From assembly GCF_014637725.1 (NCBI RefSeq), contig NZ_BMFC01000007.1, positions 62,001 through 126,000 of the forward strand: a stretch of DNA of 64,000 nt, read 5' to 3'. Positions 52,982 through 60,994 of this stretch are shown here, piece by piece. Position numbers and translations under genes: made by a program. Below the pieces are notes generated by a model. That model ran no database searches, was not told the origin of the DNA, and was given only the letters and a program-made list of their open reading frames with translations. Position 1 is the stretch's first letter. Each line of letters starts with the position of its first letter. The DNA comes from Marivita lacus. Its GTDB lineage: Bacteria > Pseudomonadota > Alphaproteobacteria > Rhodobacterales > Rhodobacteraceae.

Positions 52982-53316
52982 TGACAGCCCTTGTTTCCCT
53001 CTCTGCCGCCGAATTCCTGCAGCGCGCAGCACTCGAAATCGAGCGGTGCCGTCGTCTTGTCGACATGGTCGAAAGTGCGGCCATAAAGCTGTCCGCCCCT
53101 GACTGGCACAGTGATTTCCAGAGCATCGATCTTCTTGACCAGATGCTGGGTGACCTGTCGGTTCTTCTCGACACGCTTGCGCGCACACCTGAACTTGACG
53201 GGCTCATCCTCACCGACACCCAACGGCTGACCTCGCCGCTGCGGCTCGGCGCAGTACGAGCGCGGCTTCACGAAACCCCGCATGACACGGGAGGCAACAA
53301 TGTCGAACTCTTCTGA
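52981..53316 (+). CDS. Small protein of unknown function in che operon
   Basis: The 111-residue ORF starts in a TGATG overlap with cheY and runs 17 bases into the mcp gene, so it is embedded in the operon and almost certainly translated. It is predicted to be helical and amphipathic (LSAAEFLQRAALEIERCRRLVDMVES, LDQMLGDLSVLLDTLART), with no membrane segment or catalytic motif recognised. It may be a chemotaxis adaptor or a CheZ-like or CheY-binding helical protein, but no CheZ motif can be seen. Confidence 0.72.
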   Translation: MTALVSLSAAEFLQRAALEIERCRRLVDMVESAAIKLSAPDWHSDFQSIDLLDQMLGDLSVLLDTLARTPELDGLILTDTQRLTSPLRLGAVRARLHETPHDTGGNNVELF

Positions 53317-55693
53317 GTCCAAGCCCACCCTCAAAGACTTGTTCCAACGAATGAGAGTCAAATCCCCTGCAAACCAGCCGGCAGCATCGCAAACCCAAGG
53401 AAGGCACGTCATGGATACCACCCGAATGAAGCTCAAGACAAAGATCCCGCTTGCCATCGGGGGCGTCAGCATCGTGGTGGCCGCCGTTCTCCAGGTCCTG
53501 AGTTATTCAGAGATGCGCAATCAGGCGATCGAAAACCAGGAGAGTCGTTTCCTGCTTCAAGGCGAGGCATTGAGGCAGAACGTGGTCAACTGGGTTGAAA
53601 ACGCAAAGCTCACCTCACTGCAGCTGGCGTCCTCGCCCCTGATCGTACGCAGCGTGCAGCCTGCCGCGACATTCACCGGCACTTCGGCTGGGCCGAGGGT
53701 GGTTGGCGCACCGGACGACAAGAGCGACCTGATCCGATACCTGAATGCGTTTGCTGAAAGTGCCGAGTCCGACGATATCTTCGTGATCGACGCTCAGGGG
53801 GTCGTGGTGCAGACTGTGGACCAGGAAGTTGCACCCGGAACCCGGCTTCTGGATGGCCCGCTGGCCAATAGCGCGTTGGCCGAAGTGTTCACCGAAGCGA
53901 TGGCGTCATCGGCAGGTGAAGCGCAATTCGCAGATTTCCAAGGATACGCGCCGTTCAACGGAACGGTCTCAAGCTTCGTGGGCGCACCCATCATCAACGG
54001 TGAAGGTTCAAAAGTCGGAGTGCTGGCCGTCCACCTGCATCATGACGAACTGCAGGAATACATGATGAAAGGCTATACCTTCGGTCTCGCGACGGAAGCT
54101 TATGTCATCGGCTCGGACTTCAGCGCCGCGTCCATGCCGACCCGAGGCGAGGCTTTCGACCTCTTGGACAACATGCCACGAAGTGAGCAGGCCGTCGCCG
54201 CCATCGAGTCGAATGAGGCCACTGTCATTCCCGATGTCCGCAGCGTTTCTGACGCACCCGACGCTGATCCCAGCGCCTATGCGGTGTCCGTACCGATTGA
54301 TCTGTTCGACGAACACTGGGGGCTTGTCGTCGAGAAGGGCAATTCGGAGATCTTCGCCGAGGTGGACGCCCTTTTGACCGAGCAGATCTTCGTCACGCTC
54401 GCCGCAGTTGGCATCACGCTGTTTTTGGGCTTCTTTATCGGGCGGTCGATCACTCAGCCGCTCAGCCGTGTCACCGGCGCGATCCACCGGATCGGTGATG
54501 GAGCGCTTGACGCTGAAGTGGTCGATATCGACCGGCGCGATGAACTTGGCGACATTGCCAAGGCTGTCGAACGCCAGCGCGCCCTGTTGCTTGAACAGCG
54601 CGAACTGGAAGCCGAACGTGCCCGCCAGCAGGAAGAACTGCAGCGTGTGGTCGAAGGCATGCGCGACGGCATGACACGGCTTGCTTCCGGCAACCTCTCG
54701 ACCTCGATCGATACCCCCTTCGCAGAGGCATACGAAGTTCTACGCGAAAATTACAACCAGACCCTCGGACAACTGAACTCCACCATCTCCCAAGTCGTCG
54801 AAGTGGCCGAAAGCATCCGTGCCCGGTCGAGCGAGATCAGCAACGCCTCCGTCGATCTGTCCCGCCGCACCGAGAACCAGGCGGCCGCGCTGGAAGAAAC
54901 CGCCGCCGCGCTCGACGCGATGACCACCAGTGTGAAGGCCAATGCGAGCGGCGCGGTCGAGGTGGAATCCACCGTCAAGACAACCCGCTCGGAAGCAGAG
55001 GAAAGCGGCAAGGTCGTCAAGGCTGCCGTTTCCAAGATGACCGAGATCCAACGCTCTTCCGAAAAGATTTCGAACATCAGCGGCACCATCGAGGATATCG
55101 CTTTCCAGACCAACCTTCTGGCGCTCAACGCAGGCGTCGAGGCGGCACGTGCAGGGGATGCGGGCAAGGGCTTTGCCGTCGTCGCCTCCGAAGTGCGTGC
55201 GCTTGCGCAGCGATCCTCCGACGCGGCCAAGGAAATCAAGACGCTCATCACCTCGAGCAGCCAACATGTTCGCACCGGTGTGGACCAAGTCAACCGCGCG
55301 GGCGAGGTCATCGAGAACATCGTCGGCCGCGTGACGCATATCTCTGAACTGATGTCCGGCATTGCCGCCGGTGCCGCAGAGCAATCGTCGGGCCTGAGCG
55401 AGATCAACATCGGCGTGACCCAGCTCGACCAGGTGACACAGCAGAACGCTGCCATGGTCGAGGAATCGACTGCCGCAAGCCAGGGCCTGGCGCAGGATGC
55501 AACCAATCTCGCGGGTCTTGTCAGCCACTTCCAGTTTCGACGAGATGGCGTCCGTCAGGCCAATCGGCCCGTCACTGCGCCTGAAGCGCTCGGGGCTGTC
55601 AAAACTGAGGCAACATCCGCAGAAACCACGCCCGTCGTTGCCAAGCTCCGCGCGGCCATAGAAACGCCCCACGGCGTTTGGCAGGACTTCTGA
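53300..55693 (+). CDS. Methyl-accepting chemotaxis protein
   Basis: The 797-residue receptor (ATG 53300 after GGGAGG) has a cytoplasmic tail of about 45 residues, a first helix (IPLAIGGVSIVVAAVLQVL), a large periplasmic sensor region of Cache type (residues about 65-355), a second helix (IFVTLAAVGITLFLGFFIG), HAMP linkers and a signalling domain whose tip reads FQTNLLALNAGVEAARAGDAGKGFAVVASEVRALAQRS. The last five residues, VWQDF, fit the xWxxF tether bound by CheR or CheB. The mcp lies inside the che operon and is probably its main receptor. The ligand is unknown. Confidence 0.95.
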   Translation: MSNSSESKPTLKDLFQRMRVKSPANQPAASQTQGRHVMDTTRMKLKTKIPLAIGGVSIVVAAVLQVLSYSEMRNQAIENQESRFLLQGEALRQNVVNWVENAKLTSLQLASSPLIVRSVQPAATFTGTSAGPRVVGAPDDKSDLIRYLNAFAESAESDDIFVIDAQGVVVQTVDQEVAPGTRLLDGPLANSALAEVFTEAMASSAGEAQFADFQGYAPFNGTVSSFVGAPIINGEGSKVGVLAVHLHHDELQEYMMKGYTFGLATEAYVIGSDFSAASMPTRGEAFDLLDNMPRSEQAVAAIESNEATVIPDVRSVSDAPDADPSAYAVSVPIDLFDEHWGLVVEKGNSEIFAEVDALLTEQIFVTLAAVGITLFLGFFIGRSITQPLSRVTGAIHRIGDGALDAEVVDIDRRDELGDIAKAVERQRALLLEQRELEAERARQQEELQRVVEGMRDGMTRLASGNLSTSIDTPFAEAYEVLRENYNQTLGQLNSTISQVVEVAESIRARSSEISNASVDLSRRTENQAAALEETAAALDAMTTSVKANASGAVEVESTVKTTRSEAEESGKVVKAAVSKMTEIQRSSEKISNISGTIEDIAFQTNLLALNAGVEAARAGDAGKGFAVVASEVRALAQRSSDAAKEIKTLITSSSQHVRTGVDQVNRAGEVIENIVGRVTHISELMSGIAAGAAEQSSGLSEINIGVTQLDQVTQQNAAMVEESTAASQGLAQDATNLAGLVSHFQFRRDGVRQANRPVTAPEALGAVKTEATSAETTPVVAKLRAAIETPHGVWQDF

Positions 55694-55826
55694 GCACTGG
55701 CGCCCGTCAGTACAGGGAGGCGGATCTCGCCTCCCTGGAACACAATGATCCCTTAAGAACAAGGTGGCGGGTCCGAGACCACCGACGCGGTGTCTGTCAT
55801 CAGGCACCGCTTTTCAGGAGAAGACC

Positions 55827-56855
55827 ATGAGTGCAACGCGCATCGTCCTCGTCGCAAAAAGCCCACTGTCTCGATCGCTCATCCTCCGGCTGCTCACCGC
55901 GCTGCCCGGGGTCGAAATTCTGGGCGAGGCGACAACTTTCGCCGAAGCGACGAGCATGATCAAAGCGATGCGTCCGGACCTTGCGGTTCTCGGCCCGAGT
56001 TTCGCCACCTCTGGTGACGCCAGGCACCTGCGTGACCTGCTCGGCACCGTGCGATGCCGTTGGATCGAGATCGCGGGTCTCCACGCCGATGCCGGCGCTG
56101 ACGGCCTGGTTCGGGACGGCCGTCACCTGCCCGTGCTTTTGCATGGCATGACGCAGACCCAGGCCGAAAATGCCCTTTCCGAAGTCATGGCGGCTCCCTT
56201 CGACTGGACCATCTCCGAAGACATCACATCCAAGAACTGCCGAGCCGTCGGTCCTGAGCAAAGCCAAGCCGAACCCACGAACCGCTTCATCCTTATTGGC
56301 GCATCTACGGGAGGCGTTGATGCGCTGCTGCAAATTCTCGGTGACTTCCCCGCGGACTGCCCCCCGACGGCTATCGTTCAGCACACTGGTCGAGGCTACA
56401 GCGGTAGCCTTATCCAGCTTTTGGCACAGCGCTGTCGCGCCAAGGTCGTGGCCCCTCGGGACGGAATGGAACTGCGCCGCGGCATGGTCACTGTCGCCGC
56501 TGGTGGCGAGGCACATCTGAGGATCGCTGCTGGCTCCGCGCTTCGCTGTCAGCTCCACCAAGGCATGCCGGTTTCCGGGCACATGCCCTCGGTCGATGCG
56601 CTTTTCACATCCGCGGTTCCGTGGGCAGGCCGCGCCGTCGCAGTGATCCTCACCGGTATGGGCAGCGATGGGGCGAAGGGATTGCTTGACTTGCGCCGCG
56701 CTGGCGCCACCACCATCGGTCAGGACGAGACGACATCGCTGGTCTACGGCATGCCGAAGGCCGCCTGGAACCTGGGAGCAGTCGAAAGCCGTTTGGCGCT
56801 GTCCGACATCGCCAGCGCGGTCTTGAACGCCTGCCACGTTGGCAGCCTCAAATGA
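55827..56855 (+). CDS. cheB: CheB methylesterase with degenerate receiver domain
   Basis: The C-terminal esterase/deamidase domain is intact: Ser160 in LIGASTGGVDAL, His186 in VQHTG and Asp281 in MGSDGAKGLLDLRRAG form the triad. The N-terminal 110 residues align as a receiver (IVLVAKSPLSRSLILRLL), but the acidic pair is Ala10-Lys11 and the phosphoacceptor Asp is replaced by Gly56 in LAVLGPSF. CheA cannot phosphorylate it in the normal way, so activation must be constitutive or by another means. ATG 55827 is preceded by CAGGAG. It overlaps cheD by 4 bases. Confidence 0.93.
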   Translation: MSATRIVLVAKSPLSRSLILRLLTALPGVEILGEATTFAEATSMIKAMRPDLAVLGPSFATSGDARHLRDLLGTVRCRWIEIAGLHADAGADGLVRDGRHLPVLLHGMTQTQAENALSEVMAAPFDWTISEDITSKNCRAVGPEQSQAEPTNRFILIGASTGGVDALLQILGDFPADCPPTAIVQHTGRGYSGSLIQLLAQRCRAKVVAPRDGMELRRGMVTVAAGGEAHLRIAAGSALRCQLHQGMPVSGHMPSVDALFTSAVPWAGRAVAVILTGMGSDGAKGLLDLRRAGATTIGQDETTSLVYGMPKAAWNLGAVESRLALSDIASAVLNACHVGSLK

Positions 56856-57376
56856 TCCCCGATATCCGTCGCACAATCACAATCACCCAAGGCGAATTCC
56901 TCGCCGTTCGGGAACCCGACGTGGTGCTGTCCACGATCCTCGGGTCTTGTGTTTCTGTCTGCCTCTACGATCCCAACCTGCGGGTCGGTGGCATGAACCA
57001 CTTTCTCTTGCCACAGGGTCAGGATACCTTTGGCGGTCGTTCGGAACGGTACGGCGTTCATGCCATGGAGCAGCTCATCAACGCTCTCCTCCGTCTTGGT
57101 GCAGACCGCAAGGCGCTTGTTGCCAAGGCTTTCGGCGCCGCAAACATGACCGAACGCCTCAGCCCAATCGGCGACTCCAACGCAAGGTTCACCCGTGAAT
57201 TCCTTTTGGCGGAAGGAATCGCATGCATTGCGGAGAGCTTTGGGGGGGTAAACGCCCGCAAGGTCCTGTTCCACGCCACCAGCGGCACGGCCCGCCAGAT
57301 GATTGTCCCGGGTGACTTTGACGAAGGGCGGAAACCGCAGGCTGAACCGCCCAAGCCGAATGTTGTGTTGTTCTGA
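56852..57376 (+). CDS. cheD: Chemoreceptor glutamine deamidase CheD
   Basis: The 174-residue protein converts receptor glutamines to glutamates and can bind CheC-type phosphatases. It has the catalytic Cys in LGSCVSVCLYD, the His in GGMNHFLLPQ and the Thr-like site in HATSGTARQM. It is the last gene of the operon, and a convergent unknown gene follows 88 bases later. In its presence CheB activity can be modulated even if CheB is not phosphorylated, though that is inference. Confidence 0.95.
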   Translation: MIPDIRRTITITQGEFLAVREPDVVLSTILGSCVSVCLYDPNLRVGGMNHFLLPQGQDTFGGRSERYGVHAMEQLINALLRLGADRKALVAKAFGAANMTERLSPIGDSNARFTREFLLAEGIACIAESFGGVNARKVLFHATSGTARQMIVPGDFDEGRKPQAEPPKPNVVLF

Positions 57377-57464
57377 CATTGAACCGCGGTTGCGGGCAAT
57401 TTGGCGACTGCTCCGGCGACGGTGTCGGGCTGAATAGCATTTCGCCCAAAGCACGGCGCTTTAT

Positions 57465-58235
57465 TCAGCCGATACCGCCACTGTCGGCAAGCTCCACGAC
57501 CAGATCATGCGCAAGTCGCTCGACAAGCCCGTCGAGAGTCGGTCTCAGTGTCGTGACCAGGGAGTCGAGAACACCGCCGATCCGACGATCCGAACATGTC
57601 ACCTCGGCTCCGATGGGCTCCAGCAGTCGGTTGGCCGCCTCTACCACGTCATCGAGACGAATACAGGCAAGCGGTTGCTGCCGAGGTCCGGTCCCGAGGC
57701 GGTCAAGCACCTTTGCGCGCTCTTCAGGATGATCGAACTCGGCTTCGACCTGATGGAACAGGGCCTCTGCCCGCTGTTTGGCACGACAGGGGACATGCAA
57801 GGCAGCGAGGTTCGCGATCTCGGGGGTCACCTGCCAAGAGCCGACAGGCGGCGGCGCCTGCTTGACGCGGCGCCGATCGACAATTGTGCATCCGAATGCG
57901 CCCTCTGCGTCCAACTGCAAAAGGAGGATGCCCTCTCCAGAGGCCCGCGCGCCGGCTTCGGAGACACTGGATAAACCGACGGCTGCCAGCGTCTGCTGCG
58001 CCTGCTGCGCTTCGGAAACGAAGGAAAAGAGGTGAAGCGTCCATTTGCCCTTGCACCAATTGGCGGTATCGGAGGTCAGAACCTCACCACCGATCCGGGT
58101 CGTTGGCCGCGCTTCACCGTCTCTGGGAAGCTCGAGCCATAAGGGGACAACGTGATCCACGTTGCTTACGGGAAAGGTGTGACCCTGCTTCGTCGAACCG
58201 CACTCAAGCATCTTTCGATAATCATTGGTCAGCAC
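57465..58235 (-). CDS. Conserved-looking hypothetical protein next to che operon
   Basis: The 256-residue ORF starts with GTG 58235, with AGGAG eight bases earlier. It is not recognised. It has no signal peptide or membrane helix; the composition (LLLQLDAEGAFGCTIVDRRRV, LVTTLRPTLDGLVERLAHDLV) is normal coding sequence with a helical C-terminal third and four or more cysteines spread through the chain. It is convergent with cheD and has its own upstream region of 368 bases. A role in motility is suggested only by location. Confidence 0.7.
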   Translation of the reverse strand: MLTNDYRKMLECGSTKQGHTFPVSNVDHVVPLWLELPRDGEARPTTRIGGEVLTSDTANWCKGKWTLHLFSFVSEAQQAQQTLAAVGLSSVSEAGARASGEGILLLQLDAEGAFGCTIVDRRRVKQAPPPVGSWQVTPEIANLAALHVPCRAKQRAEALFHQVEAEFDHPEERAKVLDRLGTGPRQQPLACIRLDDVVEAANRLLEPIGAEVTCSDRRIGGVLDSLVTTLRPTLDGLVERLAHDLVVELADSGGIG

Positions 58236-58603
58236 TTACGCATCTCCTGAATACACTAAGGATTTTCTGTGACCGTTTAAAATGAGACTTGTGGATAGAG
58301 TTCGCAGAAGTTGTGTAAAATCTTGTCAAACTTGATATTTTGCCAAACGAGCGGGCATTGAGACCAAAACTCGATAGATGAGCGCCTGTAAAACAGACGA
58401 TCGCGGGCGGTCACCTGTGGTCGTTTCGGCGTGGTCGGCATCTCAGGAGGATGCAGTACAGGTCCTGAATTGGGACGTTATGGATTGAGGCTGCGCGTAA
58501 ATGCATCGAAAGAGCGCTGCGGGCGCGTCCCAAAAGCACCGCCTACACCGTGGGTGCAACCGAATTCTTCAAAAGGAACGGCACGACCGAACCAAGGCGT
58601 GTG
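58236..58603 (-). other. Intergenic region between two minus-strand hypothetical genes
   Basis: About 370 bases, AT-richer near 58240-58350, which should hold the promoter of the preceding minus-strand gene. No gene, tRNA or repeat was recognised, and no exact TTTTCGCAA copy was seen in it. Confidence 0.45.
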
Positions 58604-59554
58604 CTAGAACAATCCCGAGCGCAAGGCGTCAACGGGCGTCTCCGGTGGCAGTGCGCGGGTGGGGGCTGACGAAAACAAGGCCACCGCCGCAAGTAGCGCA
58701 AAACCTGCAACGGCACCAACTGCGCGCTGCATTCTCCAGCTTGACGGCTTTGCGTCCGAGATTGCGCCGCCGACGGGCGTATTCGAAGCCGCCGGTTGCA
58801 CGGCGAATCCGAGGATGGGGGTGAAGAGCACGTGCTCGGCGCGCGCGAAACACGCGAGGGGGATGTCGCAAGCCAATCGCTCGAGCGCTTTTGGCAAGCT
58901 GCCCTTTGCAAGCTGCAAGGCGTAGGGTTGATGCTGATCTTGCGTCACCGCCTCTCGGCGCACTGCGAATCCAACACCGTCATCCCGCACAAGGATCTCT
59001 GGCGTTGCGATGACGCCTGGGGGCAACGAAGGATTCAGGATGACAAGCGCCTCACCCGATGCGGCGATCCGCAGGACTGCGTCAGGAAACGGCCGCAAAG
59101 CCGCAGCATCAGACCTCAGAGGCACGTAGCCCGGCAACACGACTGGTGCGGCCTGCGTGGTTGGCGTGAAAGCGCCGGAGAGATCGATCCCCTCTTCTGC
59201 GGCGAAGGCAAAATTCACGGCGAAGTCTTCCGCCTCCTCCACAACATCGGGAGACGAGGCCAGGAACCTTTCGATCCCGGAGACAAGATCGCGCAGGGTG
59301 CTGACCGGCAGGTCACATTCGGGATGCCCCTCGACCGGGGGATAGACCGCCGCGGCTCCAAGTGCGATCCCCGAAAAATCCTCGATCCGACGCAGCAATG
59401 CAGCCGGGGCTTCCTGACGGTGGACAGGGAAAATCTCGACTTCCGGACCGGTGGTTCGCACAACGGCAACACCGACATCTTCCGGCCAGCCTGAAGGCGG
59501 CACGAATTCTTCTGCGAGCAACAAACGCACATAGATGGCGGTCGCAGGTTCCAT
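58604..59554 (-). CDS. Hypothetical protein with C-terminal membrane helix, divergent from motA
   Basis: The 316-residue protein is not recognised. Most of it is soluble (EIFPVHRQEAPAALLRRIEDF, LRDLVSGIERFLASSPDVVEE, LRIAASGEALVILNPSLPPG). One hydrophobic helix lies near the end (AVGAVAGFALLAAVALFSS, about residues 280-298) followed by a short tail. This places the bulk in the cytoplasm if tail-anchored. It shares a motif-rich intergenic region with motA, so it is probably co-regulated with flagellar genes and may belong to the motor or basal body. Confidence 0.68.
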   Translation of the reverse strand: MEPATAIYVRLLLAEEFVPPSGWPEDVGVAVVRTTGPEVEIFPVHRQEAPAALLRRIEDFSGIALGAAAVYPPVEGHPECDLPVSTLRDLVSGIERFLASSPDVVEEAEDFAVNFAFAAEEGIDLSGAFTPTTQAAPVVLPGYVPLRSDAAALRPFPDAVLRIAASGEALVILNPSLPPGVIATPEILVRDDGVGFAVRREAVTQDQHQPYALQLAKGSLPKALERLACDIPLACFARAEHVLFTPILGFAVQPAASNTPVGGAISDAKPSSWRMQRAVGAVAGFALLAAVALFSSAPTRALPPETPVDALRSGLF

Positions 59555-59581
59555 GAGAGCGGGCTCCGTACAGCGTCAGAT

Positions 59582-59659
59582 TTGCGAAAAACATACAGTA
59601 GCTCTTTTATTTTCGCAATCCCTCTTTCCATTCAGTAGATCCTAAAGTAGTTTTCGCAA
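59582..59659. promoter_or_regulatory. Divergent promoter region before motA with three TTTTCGCAA motifs
   Basis: TTGCGAAAA at 59582-59590, TTTTCGCAA at 59610-59618 and TTTTCGCAA at 59651-59659 fall in the 130 bases between the hypothetical gene and motA. The first two face each other 19 bases apart. The sequence CCTAAAG just before the third (about 59641) may form part of a promoter. Confidence 0.5.
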
Positions 59660-59684
59660 AGTCAGGCTATGGAAGGCTTCCGAC

Positions 59685-60548
59685 ATGATGATCCTCATCG
59701 GACTGGTCCTGGTCTTCGGGCTGGTGTTTGGCGGTTTTGCCCTGTCGGGCGGCAAGTTCGACGTGCTGCTGTACGCCTTGCCCTTCGAGGGAATGATGAT
59801 CGTCGGTGCCTCGCTCGGGGCCTTCATCATCGCCAATTCCGGCGCACACTTGAAAATGACGCTTACAAGTCTCAAGCGCACATTCACCGGAGCACGGTGG
59901 AATTCGCAAGATTACAATGATCTGCTCGGGCTGATGTTCGAACTGGCCCGGCTTCACCGCAGCAAGGGGGCCGTGGCACTGGAAAGCCATATCGAGAACC
60001 CGGGCGAATCAAGCATCTTTCAGCGCTATCCCCGCATCCTGAAGAATCATGAGGCGACCAGTCTGATCGCGGATGCATTCCGGATGCTCAGCATGAATTT
60101 TGACGACCCCCATCAGATGGAGGATGTGCTGACCAAGAAAATCGAGGCGATCCACCACGAGAACATGATCCCGGTTCATGGGCTTGGTGTCGTGGCCGAC
60201 GGGCTGCCCGCGATTGGAATCGTCGCCGCCGTCTTGGGTGTCATCAAGACCATGTCTGCGGTCGATCAGCCGCCGGCGATTCTTGGCAAGATGCTTGGTG
60301 GTGCCCTTGTGGGAACATTCCTCGGCGTTTTCCTGGCCTATTGCATCGTCGCTCCGGTGGTGGCCCGTCTGCAGGCCATAGAGGAGCAGGACCTCGCCTT
60401 TTCCTACGTGATCCGGGATGTGGTGGTCGCGATGCTTCACAACCATCCGGCCAATATCTGTGTCGAAATCGGACGCGGCTCCATCCCACCGCATCACCGC
60501 CCCAGTTTCGAGGATACCGAGACCGCGCAGCGTTCGATTGCCGCATGA
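59685..60548 (+). CDS. motA: Flagellar motor stator protein MotA
   Basis: The 287-residue stator subunit has four helices: two near the start (IGLVLVFGLVFGGFALSGG, GMMIVGASLGAFIIANSG), the long cytoplasmic loop with charged residues that contact FliG, and two near the end (HGLGVVADGLPAIGIVAAVLGVI, LGGALVGTFLGVFLAYCIVAP). It conducts ions with MotB to turn the motor. MotB is not in the window. It overlaps fliJ by 4 bases. Confidence 0.95.
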   Translation: MMILIGLVLVFGLVFGGFALSGGKFDVLLYALPFEGMMIVGASLGAFIIANSGAHLKMTLTSLKRTFTGARWNSQDYNDLLGLMFELARLHRSKGAVALESHIENPGESSIFQRYPRILKNHEATSLIADAFRMLSMNFDDPHQMEDVLTKKIEAIHHENMIPVHGLGVVADGLPAIGIVAAVLGVIKTMSAVDQPPAILGKMLGGALVGTFLGVFLAYCIVAPVVARLQAIEEQDLAFSYVIRDVVVAMLHNHPANICVEIGRGSIPPHHRPSFEDTETAQRSIAA

Positions 60549-60994
60549 CGCGTCGCCTTGCAACCTTGGCCATGCTGGGCCGCCTTTACGACCGGAAGCT
60601 TAGCCTGTGTGCGGCAGACCTTGCCGCGCTGCAGGATCAGGCGTCTGGACTGGAGGCCCAACGAGCGGAACTTGACCGGCGCAGGCATGAGGAAACCGCC
60701 GTCGAGATGACCGAAGCGATGCATTATACAGCCCGGTTTCTGCTGACACTGCGGAAGGAACGTGACCGTCTGACGGCCGAGAAAGACGGCGTCGAGAAGG
60801 CGGTGGAGGCAAAGCGGGAAGACGTGCTCGAAGCGTGGCGGGACCTCAGATGCAATGCGCAGCTGAGAGAGACCATCCTGGCCCGGATCCTCGAAGACAA
60901 CCAGCGACGGGAACAATCAGAGGCAGACGAACGCGGCACGGTGGATCACGCCCGCGCCCGCTCTGTCAACCGGCGCTCAGCTCTTCTGGGCTGA
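60545..60994 (+). CDS. fliJ: FliJ-like flagellar export chaperone
   Basis: A 149-residue, highly charged coiled-coil protein (LYDRKLSLCAADLAALQDQASGLEAQ-type helix, residues 12-40; HYTARFLLTLRKERDRLTAEKDG) without membrane segment. The length, coiled coil and position beside fliI suggest FliJ, the general chaperone or stalk of the export ATPase, but sequence identity is low in this family, so the name rests on context. Its end overlaps that of fliI by 29 bases in convergent orientation. Confidence 0.7.
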   Translation: MTRRLATLAMLGRLYDRKLSLCAADLAALQDQASGLEAQRAELDRRRHEETAVEMTEAMHYTARFLLTLRKERDRLTAEKDGVEKAVEAKREDVLEAWRDLRCNAQLRETILARILEDNQRREQSEADERGTVDHARARSVNRRSALLG

